Origin: Actinomycetes bacterium
Lineage (GTDB): Bacteria; Actinomycetota; Actinomycetes; Actinomycetales; JAJYRW01
Reading direction: 5' to 3'
NCBI GenBank assembly: GCA_021793895.1
Contig: JAJYRW010000016.1
Span: 1-14,820, forward strand
DNA: 14,820 nucleotides
In this document: positions 1 through 8,700 of the stretch, piece after piece
Layout of the letters: each line of letters opens with the position of its first letter
How positions within the stretch are numbered: the first letter of the stretch is position 1
Made by a program: the position numbers and the translations under genes
The notes under the pieces: generated by a model
Databases searched by the model: none
What the model was told of the DNA's origin: nothing
Seen by the model: the letters and a program-made list of their open reading frames with translations, nothing else

Positions 1-469
1 TGGACCCGCCAGCCGCCTCGATCTTCGCTTTGGCCGATTCAGAGTACTTATCTGCCTCAATGTTGAGCGCGACCGAAATTTCACCGGATCCTAAGACCTT
101 CACTGGTTCCCCCGAGCGCACCGCGCCCTTGGCAACCAGATCTTCGGCCGTGACGTCTCCCCCTTCGGGGAAGAGCGTGGCCAAGCGATCCAGGTTTACG
201 ACCTGGTAAGTGATCTTTGCGGGGTTCTTAAATCCGCGCAGCTTCGGTAGCCGCATGTGCAGTGGCAACTGGCCACCTTCGAAACCGGGACGCACGGTGT
301 TGCGCGCCTTGGTTCCCTTGGTGCCGCGGCCGGCAGTTTTGCCGCCCTTGCCGGCATCGCCGCGTCCCAGCCGCTGCTTAGGCTTTTTGGCCCCGGGGGC
401 CGGGCGCAGGTGGTGTACCTTGAGCGCGCTGCCCTCAGTAGCGGATTCAGCCGAGTTCTGCGTAGCCAT
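1..469 (-). CDS. rplO: 50S ribosomal protein L15, 3' end cut by window edge
   Basis: L15 is a late-assembling protein of the large subunit that binds 23S rRNA. The ATG at 469 opens a frame that runs to the window edge without a stop (156 codons). The N-terminal part shows the family's Gly/Arg/Lys-rich extended segment ([19 protein letters not shown]), followed by the segment [16 protein letters not shown] typical of L15. The visible protein ends ...AKIEAAGGS, which normally lies only a few residues before the L15 C-terminus, so very little is missing. The start lies two bases after the rpmD stop, with GAGGAGG inside the end of rpmD, so the two genes are probably translationally coupled. In most bacteria secY follows, outside this window. 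Confidence 0.95.
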   Translation of the reverse strand, partial: MATQNSAESATEGSALKVHHLRPAPGAKKPKQRLGRGDAGKGGKTAGRGTKGTKARNTVRPGFEGGQLPLHMRLPKLRGFKNPAKITYQVVNLDRLATLFPEGGDVTAEDLVAKGAVRSGEPVKVLGSGEISVALNIEADKYSESAKAKIEAAGGS

Positions 470-471
470 GG

Positions 472-654
472 TCAGTCGACCTCCTCTACGGAGACGAGAT
501 GGATGACGGAATCAACCATTCCCCGGGTTTCAGGGCGGTCCTCCCGCACAACGACATCGCCCACGCGCTTGAGTCCCAAGCTGCGCAGCGAGTCGCGCTG
601 CTTCTTTTTAGTTCCGATGAGGGAACCAGTCTGGGTGATCTTGAGGTTTGCCAT
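472..654 (-). CDS. rpmD: 50S ribosomal protein L30
   Basis: A 60-residue protein of the usual bacterial L30 length, a small peripheral protein of the large subunit. The sequence carries the typical N-terminal strand ([14 protein letters not shown]) and the conserved middle part with SLGLKRVGD and a C-terminal segment ending [14 protein letters not shown]. The ATG overlaps the rpsE stop by one base (TAATG), and the rplO start follows the stop after two bases. This placement between rpsE and rplO is the standard spc-operon position and supports the call. Nothing looks damaged. Confidence 0.96.
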   Translation of the reverse strand: MANLKITQTGSLIGTKKKQRDSLRSLGLKRVGDVVVREDRPETRGMVDSVIHLVSVEEVD

Positions 655-1304
655 TACGCACCTAGACCTTCTGCCTTAGCCCGCAAGAGTGCGGCCGGAG
701 CCACCTCATCGACCGCCAATCCGCGCCGAGCAGCCACTGCCTCCGGCGGCTCAAGGCCGCGCAAGGCGGTTTCCGTAGCCCGCACGATATTGATCGCATT
801 GGTCGATCCCAGCGACTTGGTCAGTACGTCGTGGATGCCAGCGCATTCCAAAACCGCGCGCACCGGGCCACCGGCAATAACACCGGTACCAGGAGCAGCG
901 GGCTTGAGGAATACCACACCAGCAGCCTCTTCCCCGGTGATCGGGTGGGGAATGGTGCCCTGAATGCGCGGAACCTTAAAAGCGTTCTTCTTCGCTTCTT
1001 CGACACCCTTAGCAATTGCCGCAGGTACTTCCTTGGCCTTGCCATAGCCGACACCAACGGAACCGTCACCGTCGCCAACCACCACTAGGGCAGTGAAGCT
1101 GAACCGGCGTCCACCCTTAACAACCTTGGACACGCGGTTGATCGCGACGACGCGCTCGATGTACTTGTCATCGCCACCGCGCCGATCGCCACCGCGGCGG
1201 TCTCGGCCGCCATCGCGACGGTCACGCCGTTCGCCAGCGGTGCCGGTGCGCTCATTGGCGCTGCTCGCAGAGCCCTGTGCTCTGCCACGCTGCGCTGTAG
1301 CCAT
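654..1304 (-). CDS. rpsE: 30S ribosomal protein S5
   Basis: S5 sits near the mRNA entry site of the small subunit and affects decoding accuracy; mutations in its first structured loop give spectinomycin resistance. At 216 residues it is longer than E. coli S5 because of an N-terminal extension, with an Arg/Gly/Asp-rich stretch at about residues 25-46 ([15 protein letters not shown] and more). The conserved S5 core then starts at [20 protein letters not shown] and continues through [20 protein letters not shown] and the C-terminal domain. The spectinomycin loop ([12 protein letters not shown]) looks wild type. The start is supported by AAAGGA seven bases upstream of the ATG. A 43-base gap separates it from rplR; its stop overlaps the rpmD start by one base. 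Confidence 0.97.
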   Translation of the reverse strand: MATAQRGRAQGSASSANERTGTAGERRDRRDGGRDRRGGDRRGGDDKYIERVVAINRVSKVVKGGRRFSFTALVVVGDGDGSVGVGYGKAKEVPAAIAKGVEEAKKNAFKVPRIQGTIPHPITGEEAAGVVFLKPAAPGTGVIAGGPVRAVLECAGIHDVLTKSLGSTNAINIVRATETALRGLEPPEAVAARRGLAVDEVAPAALLRAKAEGLGA

Positions 1305-1347
1305 CAGACGATCCTTTGCTGTCGTTCGAACGTAGAAATATTCATCA

Positions 1348-1719
1348 TCACAGGGTCAGCCCGCCTTCGCGTGCGCCTTCGGCTACCGCGGCCACGCGAC
1401 CGTGGTAGCGGTTACCGGCGCGATCGAATACGACCGCGGAGATGTCGGCGTCCTTTGCGCGCTGGGCAATGATTTCGCCCACCTTGCGCGCCTTCGCGGT
1501 CTTATCACCGTCAAGGCTGCGCAGGTCGGCTTCGAGTGTGGAAGCCGATACCAGCGTTTTACCCACCGAGTCATCCACGATCTGAGCAACCATGTGGCGG
1601 CTCGAGCGGGTAACAACCAGACGGGGACGCTGCGGCGTGCCTGTGATCTTCTTGCGGACACGACTGTGACGCCGCCCGCGTGCAGCTGCTTTGGAGCTGC
1701 CCTTAACTGAAAGTGCCAT
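1348..1719 (-). CDS. rplR: 50S ribosomal protein L18
   Basis: L18 binds 5S rRNA with L5 and anchors it in the central protuberance. The 123-residue product has the basic N-terminus ([15 protein letters not shown]), the [20 protein letters not shown] block and the C-terminal [26 protein letters not shown] region of the family. Length is normal. The ATG lies three bases after the restored-frame rplF stop (TAACCCATG), and no strong ribosome binding site is visible close to it, only AAAGG about 14 bases away. Its translation may therefore depend on ribosomes finishing rplF, which matters because rplF is frameshifted here. Confidence 0.96.
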   Translation of the reverse strand: MALSVKGSSKAAARGRRHSRVRKKITGTPQRPRLVVTRSSRHMVAQIVDDSVGKTLVSASTLEADLRSLDGDKTAKARKVGEIIAQRAKDADISAVVFDRAGNRYHGRVAAVAEGAREGGLTL

Positions 1720-1722
1720 GGG

Positions 1723-2261
1723 TTACTTACCAGCCTTTCCGACCTTGCGGCGCACATGTTCGCCCTCGTAGCGCACGCCCTTGCCCTTATACGGCTCAGG
1801 CTGGCGCAACTTCCGGATGTTGCGGCAGTTTCACCGACGACCTGCTTGTCGATTCCCTCAACGCTAAACGCGGTGGGGCTCTCTACCGTGAAGGTGATTC
1901 CCTCCGGCGGCTCGACAACCACGGGGTGTGAGAAGCCCAGGGCGAACTCTAGGTTCTTGCCCTTAGCAACAACGCGGTAACCAGTACCGACGATTTCGAG
2001 CTTGCGAACGTAACCGTCTGTCACACCCACGACCAGATTGTTAACTAGCGTGCGGGACAGCCCGTGCATGGCACGCGCGTCCTGCGACTCATCAACCCGG
2101 CTGATCTGGAGCGTTCCATCTTCGTTGCGCTCAATGGTGACCTCTTCGGGCAACTCGCGTGCGAGCTCACCCTTGGGGCCCTTCACGGAAACGTGACGGC
2201 CATCGAGTTTTACTTCAACGGAACCGGGCACCGGAACGGGAACCTTACCGATTCGCGACAT
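1723..2261 (-). pseudogene. rplF: 50S ribosomal protein L6 gene with an apparent one-base frameshift
   Basis: L6 binds 23S rRNA near the sarcin-ricin loop and contacts the translation-factor site. The ATG at 2261 has GGAGGAG upstream and encodes 147 normal residues ([13 protein letters not shown] to VGETAA). Around 1821-1823 one base is missing relative to the expected reading. Past that point the correct protein continues in another frame as [20 protein letters not shown] and so on to a TAA at 1723-1725, giving the usual 179 residues if one base is restored. The displaced part carries the L6 family signature PEPYKGKGV. As written, the frame runs on out of frame through rplR to 1383, a 292-residue product. 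This is either a sequencing/assembly error, which I think most likely for a core gene, or a real truncating mutation. No repeat run or slippery heptamer is present at the site. Confidence 0.85.
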
Positions 2262-2284
2262 TGGCGATTCTCCTCCTGTTCCCG

Positions 2285-2683
2285 TTACCAGACGTAGGCG
2301 AGGACTTCCCCACCCACGCCTTTCTCTTGTGCCTGCCGGTCGGTCAGCAACCCGGAGGATGTGGACAAGATCGCCACACCCAGGCCACCGAGCACCTTGG
2401 GCAGGTTGTTGGACTTGGCGTATACGCGCAGGCCCGGCTTCGATACACGGCGCACGCCCGCAATGGAGCGCTCGCGTGCTGGACCGTATTTGAGCGAGAT
2501 TACGAGGTTCTTGCCCACCGGGGCGTCCTCGAGTTCCCAGCCCGCGACGAAACCTTCGGCCTGCAGGATTTCAGCGATAGCTGCCTTTAGCTTGCTGGAA
2601 GGCATGCTCACTGAATCGTGATACGCAGAATTTGCATTCCGCAGACGTGCAAGCATGTCTGCGATGGGGTCTGTCATTGTCAT
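2285..2683 (-). CDS. rpsH: 30S ribosomal protein S8
   Basis: S8 is a primary binder of 16S rRNA helix 21 and, in E. coli, the translational repressor of the spc operon. The 132-residue product has the family start [17 protein letters not shown] and the conserved C-terminal block ([19 protein letters not shown], then a Gly-rich end at EVLAYVW). A second ATG six bases further in (2677) is also possible. AGGAAGG lies about 12 bases before the first ATG, and the bases between can form a small GGGC/GCCC hairpin that would shorten the effective distance. The 79-base gap to rpsN holds a stem-loop (listed separately). Confidence 0.97.
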   Translation of the reverse strand: MTMTDPIADMLARLRNANSAYHDSVSMPSSKLKAAIAEILQAEGFVAGWELEDAPVGKNLVISLKYGPARERSIAGVRRVSKPGLRVYAKSNNLPKVLGGLGVAILSTSSGLLTDRQAQEKGVGGEVLAYVW

Positions 2684-2712
2684 GGGGCTTTATGCCCTTC
2701 CTCGCCGGGGTA

Positions 2713-2747
2713 TCCCCACTGTCACCGTTCTATCGACAGTGTGGGGA
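2713..2747 (-). promoter_or_regulatory. Stem-loop in the rpsN-rpsH gap
   Basis: An imperfect inverted repeat lies upstream of rpsH: 2713-2718 pairs with 2742-2747 (six pairs) and 2719-2723 pairs with 2735-2739 (five pairs), with a two-base bulge at 2740-2741 and an 11-base loop. No T-run follows on the minus strand, so it does not look like a classical terminator. Because S8 represses its own operon in E. coli, a regulatory role just ahead of rpsH is conceivable, but that is inference. Confidence 0.4.
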
Positions 2748-2762
2748 CCTGCGGCGTAGTGG

Positions 2763-2948
2763 TTACCAGCTGCTCTTTTTAACACCGGGCAGTTCGCCTC
2801 GATGTGCCATCTCGCGGAGGCAAATCCGGCACAGTCCGAACTTGCGGTAAACCGACCTCGGCCGACCGCAGCGCTGGCACCGGGTATAGGCGCGAACCTT
2901 GTACTTGGGCTTGCGCGCCGCTTTTTGTATCAGTGCGGTTTTGGCCAC
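2763..2948 (-). CDS. rpsN: 30S ribosomal protein S14, zinc-binding type (S14Z)
   Basis: This is the short 61-residue form of S14, a protein of the 30S head. Four cysteines at residues 24, 27, 40 and 43 (CQRC ... CRIC) form the C-x2-C zinc site that marks the C+ paralogue; the long zinc-independent form is about 100 residues. The start codon is GTG, one base after the rplE stop (TGA-C-GTG), with AAGGAG inside the end of rplE deciding the start. Many actinobacteria carry a second, zinc-independent S14 elsewhere under Zur control; that cannot be seen here. Some databases name this gene rpsZ. Confidence 0.96.
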   Translation of the reverse strand: MAKTALIQKAARKPKYKVRAYTRCQRCGRPRSVYRKFGLCRICLREMAHRGELPGVKKSSW

Positions 2949-2949
2949 G

Positions 2950-3525
2950 TCAGTTCTCCTTGAACGGGAAGCCGAGGTTGCGCAGAAGTGCGCGGCCCTC
3001 GTCGTCCGTGGTTGCCGTGGTCACGACGGTGATGTCCATGCCACGAACTCGATCAATCTGGTCCGGATCAATCTCATGGAACATTGACTGTTCCGTGAGT
3101 CCGAAGGTGTAGTTGCCATTCCCGTCGAACTGCCGGGGGCTGAGTCCGCGGAAATCGCGAATACGGGGAAGTGCAGTTGTCAGCAAGCGGTCCAGGAACT
3201 CCCACATGCGATCCCCCCGCAGTGTTACGTGGGCGCCGATGGGCATTCCGTCGCGAAGCTTGAACTGGGCAATTGACTTCCGAGCGCGGGCGATCTTCGG
3301 CTTTTGGCCCGTGATCAGCGCCAGGTCGTTGATTGCCCCGTCGATAACCTTTGAGTCCCGCGCGGCGTCGCCCACCCCCATGTTGACCACGATCTTGTTC
3401 AGCGTGGCAACTTGGTTGACGTTTTTGTGCGAGAACTCCTCGCGCAGCTTCGCGATGATTTCGTCCCGGTAGCGCTGCTTCAGGCGAGGCACTTCGCGTG
3501 TTTGAGTGTTCGTCTGCGTGCTCAT
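2950..3525 (-). CDS. rplE: 50S ribosomal protein L5
   Basis: L5 binds 5S rRNA and helps form the central protuberance, contacting S13 and the P-site tRNA. The 191-residue product has [17 protein letters not shown] near the N-terminus, the family block [18 protein letters not shown], and [21 protein letters not shown]. It ends with [20 protein letters not shown]. Length is slightly above the common 180 because of a short N-terminal tail ([13 protein letters not shown]). The ATG overlaps the rplX stop by four bases (ATGA), and AAGGAC lies upstream. It is the first of the closely spaced rplE-rpsN pair. Confidence 0.97.
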   Translation of the reverse strand: MSTQTNTQTREVPRLKQRYRDEIIAKLREEFSHKNVNQVATLNKIVVNMGVGDAARDSKVIDGAINDLALITGQKPKIARARKSIAQFKLRDGMPIGAHVTLRGDRMWEFLDRLLTTALPRIRDFRGLSPRQFDGNGNYTFGLTEQSMFHEIDPDQIDRVRGMDITVVTTATTDDEGRALLRNLGFPFKEN

Positions 3526-3866
3526 GCAATGTCCTTACCGGAACGCTTGGCCACCCGGACGCGTGCGTCCCGCGTGCGGCCATCGCGTTCGACCTGCTCG
3601 ATTCGGTAGCCAACCCGGGTGCCCTTTTTGGTCTCCGGGTCAACCAGCATCACGTTGCTGACGTGAATGGGCGCTTCGATGGTCTCGATACCACCCGTAA
3701 CCGCACCGCGGGAAGTCTGTCCCGCCTGGGTGTGGCGCTTCACACGCTGGACACCCTCGACGATTACGCGCTGGTTTTCGGCCTGTACTTCCAGGACGCG
3801 GCCTTCTTTTCCGCGGTCCCGACCGGCAATGACGACTACCAAGTCGCCCTTACGAATTTTCGCCAT
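3522..3866 (-). CDS. rplX: 50S ribosomal protein L24
   Basis: L24 is one of the two proteins that initiate assembly of the large subunit, binding the 5' end of 23S rRNA near the tunnel exit. A KOW motif opens the protein ([20 protein letters not shown], about residues 3-22), followed by the conserved [12 protein letters not shown] and [13 protein letters not shown] segments. At 114 residues it is a little longer than E. coli L24, with a basic C-terminal tail. The ATG directly abuts the rplN stop (TAAATG) and has GGAGG eight bases upstream. The stop overlaps the rplE start by four bases. Confidence 0.97.
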   Translation of the reverse strand: MAKIRKGDLVVVIAGRDRGKEGRVLEVQAENQRVIVEGVQRVKRHTQAGQTSRGAVTGGIETIEAPIHVSNVMLVDPETKKGTRVGYRIEQVERDGRTRDARVRVAKRSGKDIA

Positions 3867-4235
3867 TTACAGCACCTCCGGTGCGAGCGAGATAATCCTC
3901 ATGAACCTCTTATCGCGAAGTTCACGGCCCACGGGCCCGAAAATACGGGTTCCGCGCGGATCACCATCTGCTTTGAGAATCACCGCGGCGTTCTCATCGA
4001 AACGGATGTAAGACCCGTCAACGCGGCGGCGCTCCTTTTTGGTGCGCACCACGACGGCCTTGACGATTTCGCCCCGCTTGACGTTGCCGCCCGGGATGGC
4101 GTCCTTAACGGTTGCCACGATCACGTCGCCGATGCCTGCGTAGCGGCGACCAGAGCCACCGAGAACACGAAGGCACGAAATTTCCTTCGCACCCGTGTTG
4201 TCAGCGACCTTAAGTCGCGACTCCTGCTGGATCAT
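3867..4235 (-). CDS. rplN: 50S ribosomal protein L14
   Basis: L14 lies at the subunit interface, forms bridges with 16S rRNA and is the target of the silencing factor RsfS. The 122-residue product is the standard length. It begins [19 protein letters not shown] and contains the signature region [21 protein letters not shown], then [20 protein letters not shown] and ends in the conserved ISLAPEVL. The start has AGGAG upstream. A 96-base gap separates it from rpsQ, the usual S10/spc boundary; that gap holds a small five-pair hairpin (4264-4276) but I see no convincing promoter there. The stop abuts rplX. Confidence 0.97.
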   Translation of the reverse strand: MIQQESRLKVADNTGAKEISCLRVLGGSGRRYAGIGDVIVATVKDAIPGGNVKRGEIVKAVVVRTKKERRRVDGSYIRFDENAAVILKADGDPRGTRIFGPVGRELRDKRFMRIISLAPEVL

Positions 4236-4331
4236 GCGTTTTTCTCCTGTCGTCGTGCTGGTTCTCGCCGTGCGAGCCTGGCCGAACGGATTGGGATTTG
4301 TTGGCTCCTAAGCGCTAGCTAGGGCCGGAAA

Positions 4332-4640
4332 TCACTTGGCCTTTTGCAGAATTTCCGTCAGGCGCCAGCGCTTGGTGGCTGACAGCGGACGGGTTTCCAT
4401 GATGAGAACGAGATCACCAATGTTGGCGGTGTTCTCCTCATCGTGGGCCTTTACCTTGCTGGTCTGGCGAATGATCTTGTCATAAAGCGGGTGCTTTACG
4501 CGGTCCTCAACCTCGACCACCACGGTCTTTTGCATTTTGTCGCTGACTACGTAGCCGCGGCGCACCTTGCGGAATGCCCGCTCGGTTCCTGCGGCCCCGG
4601 CAGCGACCGTTTCCTTACTCATCGTCTGCCTCTCGCTCAT
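4332..4640 (-). CDS. rpsQ: 30S ribosomal protein S17
   Basis: S17 is a primary 16S rRNA binding protein with an OB fold. The conserved core is [38 protein letters not shown] and the signature [18 protein letters not shown]. The ATG at 4640 overlaps the rpmC stop by four bases but has only a weak ribosome binding site. A second ATG at 4622, giving 96 residues, has AGAGG six bases upstream and may be the main start. Either way the product carries an N-terminal extension compared with E. coli S17 (84 residues), as is common in actinobacteria. It is the last gene of the S10 block. Confidence 0.95.
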   Translation of the reverse strand: MSERQTMSKETVAAGAAGTERAFRKVRRGYVVSDKMQKTVVVEVEDRVKHPLYDKIIRQTSKVKAHDEENTANIGDLVLIMETRPLSATKRWRLTEILQKAK

Positions 4641-4879
4641 TCAGCGTTCTCGTTGGGCGCGGTGCGAATACCGAGCTCGCGCTCCCGGAGCACCGTGTAA
4701 ATACGGGCAATATCGCGGCGTACCTTCTTCAACCCGGAGTTATCGCCGAGTTGGCCGGTTGCCGACTGAAAGCGCAGGTTGAACAGCTGCTCTTTGGCAC
4801 TGTTCAACTCTGACTGCAGCCGCGCATCGTCCATTGCGTCGAGCTTGTCGGTTGCCAAATCCTTCGAACCGATAGCCAT
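4637..4879 (-). CDS. rpmC: 50S ribosomal protein L29
   Basis: L29 is a small, largely helical protein at the polypeptide exit tunnel, next to L23, where it helps form the docking site for signal recognition particle and trigger factor. The 80-residue product has the typical [20 protein letters not shown] helix and the [21 protein letters not shown]-terminal helix. The ATG shares one base with the rplP stop (TAATG), and the stop overlaps the rpsQ start by four bases. Length is slightly above the 63-70 residues of many bacteria because of short tails at both ends. Confidence 0.96.
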   Translation of the reverse strand: MAIGSKDLATDKLDAMDDARLQSELNSAKEQLFNLRFQSATGQLGDNSGLKKVRRDIARIYTVLRERELGIRTAPNENAE

Positions 4880-5298
4880 TAGGATTCACCACCCTCGCGC
4901 CGTACGAAACGGCACTTCATCGGGAGCTTGTGGATTGCACGCATCATCGCTTCGCGGGCAACCTCCTCGGATACACCGGCTAGCTCAAAAATCACGCGTC
5001 CCGGCTTAACGTTTGCGACCCACCACTCGGGGGATCCCTTACCGGAGCCCATGCGAGTTTCGGCCGGCTTCTTCGTCAACGGGCGGTCGGGGTAGATATT
5101 GATCCACACCTTTCCACCACGCTTGATGTGCCGCGTCATGGCGATACGAGCGGCCTCAATCTGGCGGTTGGATACGTATCCGTGCTCCAGGGCCTGGACT
5201 CCGTAGTCACCGAACTCAATCGTCGTGCCGCCGGGAGCAACACCCTTGCGGTTGGGGTGGTGCTGCTTACGGAACTTAACTCTACGAGGGATAAGCAT
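4879..5298 (-). CDS. rplP: 50S ribosomal protein L16
   Basis: L16 binds 23S rRNA close to the A site and is needed for late 50S assembly and peptidyl transfer. The 139-residue product is of standard length. It begins [19 protein letters not shown] and contains the conserved [20 protein letters not shown] followed by [18 protein letters not shown]. The ATG follows the rpsC stop after two bases, and GGAGG seven bases upstream lies inside rpsC. Its stop overlaps rpmC by one base. Nothing unusual is seen. Confidence 0.98.
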   Translation of the reverse strand: MLIPRRVKFRKQHHPNRKGVAPGGTTIEFGDYGVQALEHGYVSNRQIEAARIAMTRHIKRGGKVWINIYPDRPLTKKPAETRMGSGKGSPEWWVANVKPGRVIFELAGVSEEVAREAMMRAIHKLPMKCRFVRREGGES

Positions 5299-5300
5299 TG

Positions 5301-6080
5301 TCAGCCCTCCGTTCCCTGAGTGGCAGCGCTCCGAGAGCGTCCGCCTGCGCCGCCACGGTCGCCGCGACGTGAGCCTCGGCGGTCACCGCGGCCACGGGGG
5401 CTGCGGGGTGCCTGAGCGGCCTGTTCGCGGGCGAGTTCCTTATCCGTGACATCGCCCTGATAAATCCATACCTTCACACCAATGCGACCGAATGTCGTGC
5501 GGGCCTCAAAGAAGCCGTAGTCGATATTCGCGCGCAGGGTGTGCAGGGGTACTCGACCCTCGCGGTAAAACTCGCTGCGGCTCATTTCAGCCCCACCAAG
5601 GCGGCCCGAGCACTGGACTCGGATGCCGCGGGCGCCGGAGCGGCGTGCGGTCTGAATGGCCTTGCGCATTGCGCGGCGGAAAGCCACGCGAGCCGCGAGC
5701 TGTTCCGCTACACCCTGCGCAACGAGTTGCGCGTTCGTTTCCGGATTGCGCACCTCGAGGATGTTGAGTTGCACCTGCTTGCCGGTGAGCTTTTCGAGCT
5801 CGCCGCGAATGCGGTCTGCTTCCGCGCCGTGCCGTCCGATGACGATTCCGGGGCGAGCAGTGTGAATATCTACTCGCACGCGATCACGGGTGCGCTCGAT
5901 CTCAACCTTGGCGATACCGGCGCGCTCTAAACCCGTCGACAAAATGCGACGGATCTCGACATCTTCGCGCACGTAGTCGCTATAGCGTTGGCCATCAACG
6001 GTGCTGTCTGAGAACCAGCGCGACCGGTGGTCAGCGGTGATTCCAAGTCGGTAACCGAGCGGGTTAATCTTCTGTCCCAC
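5301..6080 (-). CDS. rpsC: 30S ribosomal protein S3
   Basis: S3 forms part of the mRNA entry tunnel and, with S4 and S5, the ribosomal helicase. The 259-residue product begins [14 protein letters not shown]. It has a KH domain with the GxxG loop GRHG at residues 82-85, and the C-terminal domain with GLTE-like [18 protein letters not shown] and [13 protein letters not shown]. The tail from about residue 220 is Arg/Gly-rich ([19 protein letters not shown]...), an extension beyond E. coli S3 (233 residues) common in actinobacteria. The start is GTG, overlapping the rplV TAG stop by one base, with GGGAGG eight bases upstream. Confidence 0.97.
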   Translation of the reverse strand: MGQKINPLGYRLGITADHRSRWFSDSTVDGQRYSDYVREDVEIRRILSTGLERAGIAKVEIERTRDRVRVDIHTARPGIVIGRHGAEADRIRGELEKLTGKQVQLNILEVRNPETNAQLVAQGVAEQLAARVAFRRAMRKAIQTARRSGARGIRVQCSGRLGGAEMSRSEFYREGRVPLHTLRANIDYGFFEARTTFGRIGVKVWIYQGDVTDKELAREQAAQAPRSPRGRGDRRGSRRGDRGGAGGRSRSAATQGTEG

Positions 6081-6475
6081 TACCGAGCCCTCCCTTGTGT
6101 GCTCGTGGTCTGTGCGCCGACAACTTCTTGGCGCGGCGCCACGATGACCGTGATGTGGCTCGTGCGCTTAAGGATCTGCGTTGCCCGTCCCTGTGCCCGG
6201 GGGCGGTAGCGCTTCATCGTTGGGCCCTCATCAACGTACGCCTCGGTAATGACCAGGTCGCTTTCGTTGAATGCCTCATTGGCTTGATCGGCCAGTACCC
6301 GGGCGTTAGCCACGGCACTGCGCACGACCTTGAGAACCGGTGTTGCTGCACTCTGCGGTGCGAACCGCAAAATGCTGTCAGCCTCGCCGGCCCGCTTGCC
6401 ACGGATGAGGTCCACGACGCGCCGGGCCTTTAGGGGCGTGACACGGACAAACCGCGCCTGCGCCTTGGCTTCCAT
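6080..6475 (-). CDS. rplV: 50S ribosomal protein L22
   Basis: L22 lines the nascent peptide exit tunnel; changes in its long beta-hairpin give macrolide resistance. The 131-residue product has [20 protein letters not shown] at the N-terminus and the hairpin region at about residues 82-104 ([18 protein letters not shown]), which looks intact and without the known deletions. A short polar tail follows HITVIV. The 55-base gap upstream contains AAGG and AGGA near the ATG. The TAG stop overlaps the GTG start of rpsC. Confidence 0.97.
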   Translation of the reverse strand: MEAKAQARFVRVTPLKARRVVDLIRGKRAGEADSILRFAPQSAATPVLKVVRSAVANARVLADQANEAFNESDLVITEAYVDEGPTMKRYRPRAQGRATQILKRTSHITVIVAPRQEVVGAQTTSTQGRAR

Positions 6476-6530
6476 CGCTGTCCTGCCTTCTTTCTCTTAA
6501 CTGAAGACGTCGCTTAGTACCAGCGCCGCG

Positions 6531-6812
6531 TTAGCGGCGACGGCCCTTGCGGTCGTCCTTATCGTGGCCGCGGAATGTCCGCGTGGGTGCGAATTCGCCG
6601 AGCTTGTGCCCGACCATCGACTCGGTGATGAACACCGGAATGTGCTTGCGGCCGTCATGCACCGCGAAAGTGTGACCGAGGAAGTCCGGGGTGATTACCG
6701 ACCGGCGGGACCAGGTCTTAATGACGTTCTTAGTCCCCTTCTCGTTCTGAACATCCACCTTCTTTTGCAGGTGGTCGTCAACGAAGGGGCCCTTCTTTAA
6801 GCTACGTGGCAT
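6531..6812 (-). CDS. rpsS: 30S ribosomal protein S19
   Basis: S19 forms a complex with S13 in the 30S head and contacts the A-site tRNA. The 93-residue product is standard length and highly conserved: it starts [19 protein letters not shown] and contains the signature [17 protein letters not shown] near the C-terminus. It follows rplB after 13 bases. A 55-base gap to rplV shows nothing that looks like a promoter or terminator. Confidence 0.98.
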   Translation of the reverse strand: MPRSLKKGPFVDDHLQKKVDVQNEKGTKNVIKTWSRRSVITPDFLGHTFAVHDGRKHIPVFITESMVGHKLGEFAPTRTFRGHDKDDRKGRRR

Positions 6813-6825
6813 TTAAGGGCTCCTA

Positions 6826-7662
6826 TCAGCGTTTCTTGCCAGAGCGACGGCGACGCACAATTTGGGCATCACTACTCTTATTGGGCTTGCGGGTACGGCC
6901 TTCGAGCTGGCCCCACGGGCTTACTGGGTGACGGCCACCTGAGGTCTTGCCTTCACCACCACCGTGCGGGTGATCGACCGGGTTCATGGCCACACCGCGC
7001 ACTGCAGGGCGCTTGCCCTTCCAGCGCTTGCGGCCAGCCTTGCTCCAGTTGATGTTGATCTGCTCGGAGTTACCAACCTGGCCGACCGTCGCGCGGCAGC
7101 GCGCTTCGACGTTGCGGATTTCGCCCGATGGCATACGAAGCTGGGCGTATTTGCCTTCCTTCGCAACCAGTTGAACGGATGAACCAGCCGAGCGGGCAAT
7201 TTTCGCACCGCCGCCGGGCCGCAGTTCGATCGAGTGCACGACTGTACCCACGGGGATGTTGCGCAACTCAAGGTTGTTACCCACCTTGATGTCTGCATTG
7301 GGGCCATTTTCAATGAGGGCCCCCTGGCGCAACTTATTGGGTGCCAGGATGTAGCGCTTTTCACCGTCTGCGTAGTGAATCAGTGCGATCCGCGCAGTGC
7401 GGTTGGGGTCGTATTCAATATGGGCGACCTTGCCGGGAACGCCGTCTTTATCGTGGCGGCGGAAGTCAATCACGCGGTAGGCGCGCTTGTGTCCACCACC
7501 AATATGACGAGACGTGATCCGACCGGAGCTGTTGCGTCCACCGCTCTTTGCAAGCGGACGCACCAACGACTTCTCCGGCTCGGAGCGCGTGACCTCGACA
7601 AAGTCGGCGACACTACCGCCACGGCGGCCCGGTGTCGTCGGCTTGTACTTACGGATTGCCAT
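6826..7662 (-). CDS. rplB: 50S ribosomal protein L2
   Basis: L2 is a primary 23S rRNA binding protein needed for subunit association and peptidyl transferase activity. The 278-residue product begins [18 protein letters not shown] and carries the conserved C-terminal loop [19 protein letters not shown], with His231 matching the functionally important His229 of E. coli. It ends in a very basic tail ([11 protein letters not shown]). GAGG lies upstream of the ATG in a 35-base gap behind rplW. Length and motifs are fully normal. Confidence 0.98.
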   Translation of the reverse strand: MAIRKYKPTTPGRRGGSVADFVEVTRSEPEKSLVRPLAKSGGRNSSGRITSRHIGGGHKRAYRVIDFRRHDKDGVPGKVAHIEYDPNRTARIALIHYADGEKRYILAPNKLRQGALIENGPNADIKVGNNLELRNIPVGTVVHSIELRPGGGAKIARSAGSSVQLVAKEGKYAQLRMPSGEIRNVEARCRATVGQVGNSEQININWSKAGRKRWKGKRPAVRGVAMNPVDHPHGGGEGKTSGGRHPVSPWGQLEGRTRKPNKSSDAQIVRRRRSGKKR

Positions 7663-7697
7663 TAGTTAGTCCTCGCGTCTGTAGGCGTTCGTCGGCT

Positions 7698-8000
7698 TTA
7701 GCCGACCGACCCGCCGAAGATGTCGATCGTGCCTTCGCGCAGCGTCACGATGGCGCGCTTGGTGTCTTTTTGACGCCCCTCGCCAAACCGGGTGCGGCGC
7801 GTTTTGCCCTTACGGTTCAAGGTGTTGACCGAGTCGACCTTCACATCGAAAATCTTCTCGACGGCGATCTTAATCTCGGTCTTGTTGGCCCGCGGGTCTA
7901 CATCAAAAGTGTACTTTCCCTCATCTAACAGGTTGTAACTCTTTTCAGAGACAACCGGGGAAAGAATGATGTCGCGCGGGTTTTTATTCAAAGTGCTCAC
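7698..8000 (-). CDS. rplW: 50S ribosomal protein L23
   Basis: L23 sits at the exit tunnel and is the docking point for trigger factor and signal recognition particle. The 100-residue product has the conserved start [20 protein letters not shown] and the block [20 protein letters not shown] followed by [19 protein letters not shown]. The start codon is GTG and overlaps the rplD stop by four bases (GTGA), with GGAGG seven bases upstream. The stop lies in the loop of a seven-pair inverted repeat (7691-7706), which I regard as incidental. Confidence 0.97.
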   Translation of the reverse strand: MSTLNKNPRDIILSPVVSEKSYNLLDEGKYTFDVDPRANKTEIKIAVEKIFDVKVDSVNTLNRKGKTRRTRFGEGRQKDTKRAIVTLREGTIDIFGGSVG

Positions 8001-8695
8001 TTGACGTCCTCCAACTCGCTCTCGCGGGCAGTTGCCTTAACGGACTTACCCTTTGCGGGGCCCGCCAGGAAAGTCTCCAGGGCGCCGGAAGTGAAAACCA
8101 CATCGTCAGCGACCAGCACGTCATAGGTGTTGAGCTGATCCGGTGCGACCACGTGAACGCTCGTGACGTTGCGCAGGCTCTTGGCCGCGACATCGTCTGA
8201 TCGTTCAAGTACGACCAGGATGTTTTTGCGCGTTGTCACGTTCGCTAGGGCATCCAAGGCGGAGCGGGTGGCCGGAGTGTCTCCGTTAACCAGCTCACTT
8301 ACCACGTGGATGCGGCCAAAGCGCGCCCGATCGCTGAGTGCTCCGCGCAGCGCGGCAGCCTTCATCTTCTTCGGGGTGCGCTGACCGTAATCCCGCGGCT
8401 GTGGGCCATGAACAACGCCTCCGCCCACGAACTGCGGGGAGCGAATTGAGCCCTGGCGTGCCCGGCCGGTGCCTTTTTGCCGCCACGGCTTGCGCCCACC
8501 ACCACGAACAGCCCCGCGCGTCTTGGTCGCGTGGTTGCCCGTGCGGGCGGCGGCCTGCTGAGCCACCACAACCTGGTGAATTAGTGGCACGTTTACCTGC
8601 ACCGCAAAGATTTCTTCGGGCAGCTCTACTGCGCCAGTCTTCTTGCCGCTGGCGTCGAGAACATCAACGCTGAGGGCAGTTGCTGTTTCAGCCAT
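7997..8695 (-). CDS. rplD: 50S ribosomal protein L4
   Basis: L4 contributes a long loop to the peptide exit tunnel; in E. coli it also represses its own S10 operon. The 232-residue product has the tunnel loop at about residues 58-93, including [20 protein letters not shown] and [18 protein letters not shown], without known macrolide-resistance changes. The C-terminal globular part is family-like. Five bases separate it from rplC, with AAGGGAG inside the end of rplC. In the S10 leader I see no obvious copy of the E. coli L4-responsive structure, so control here probably differs. Confidence 0.97.
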   Translation of the reverse strand: MAETATALSVDVLDASGKKTGAVELPEEIFAVQVNVPLIHQVVVAQQAAARTGNHATKTRGAVRGGGRKPWRQKGTGRARQGSIRSPQFVGGGVVHGPQPRDYGQRTPKKMKAAALRGALSDRARFGRIHVVSELVNGDTPATRSALDALANVTTRKNILVVLERSDDVAAKSLRNVTSVHVVAPDQLNTYDVLVADDVVFTSGALETFLAGPAKGKSVKATARESELEDVK

Positions 8696-8700
8696 TTTTA

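Noticed and set aside
1815..1830. Programmed ribosomal frameshifting in rplF
   Set aside because: A -1 shift would be needed, but the site (GCC GCA ACA TCC) is not a slippery heptamer and no programmed shift is known for L6 genes.
1383..2261. A genuine 292-residue extended L6 protein
   Set aside because: Residues after 147 are the rplF end and rplR read out of frame; the correct L6 and L18 sequences are plainly present in the other frames.
7691..7706. Inverted repeat GTCGGCT/AGCCGAC at the end of rplW
   Set aside because: The loop is only two bases and includes part of the stop codon; no T-run follows and rplB begins 35 bases later, so a terminator is unlikely.
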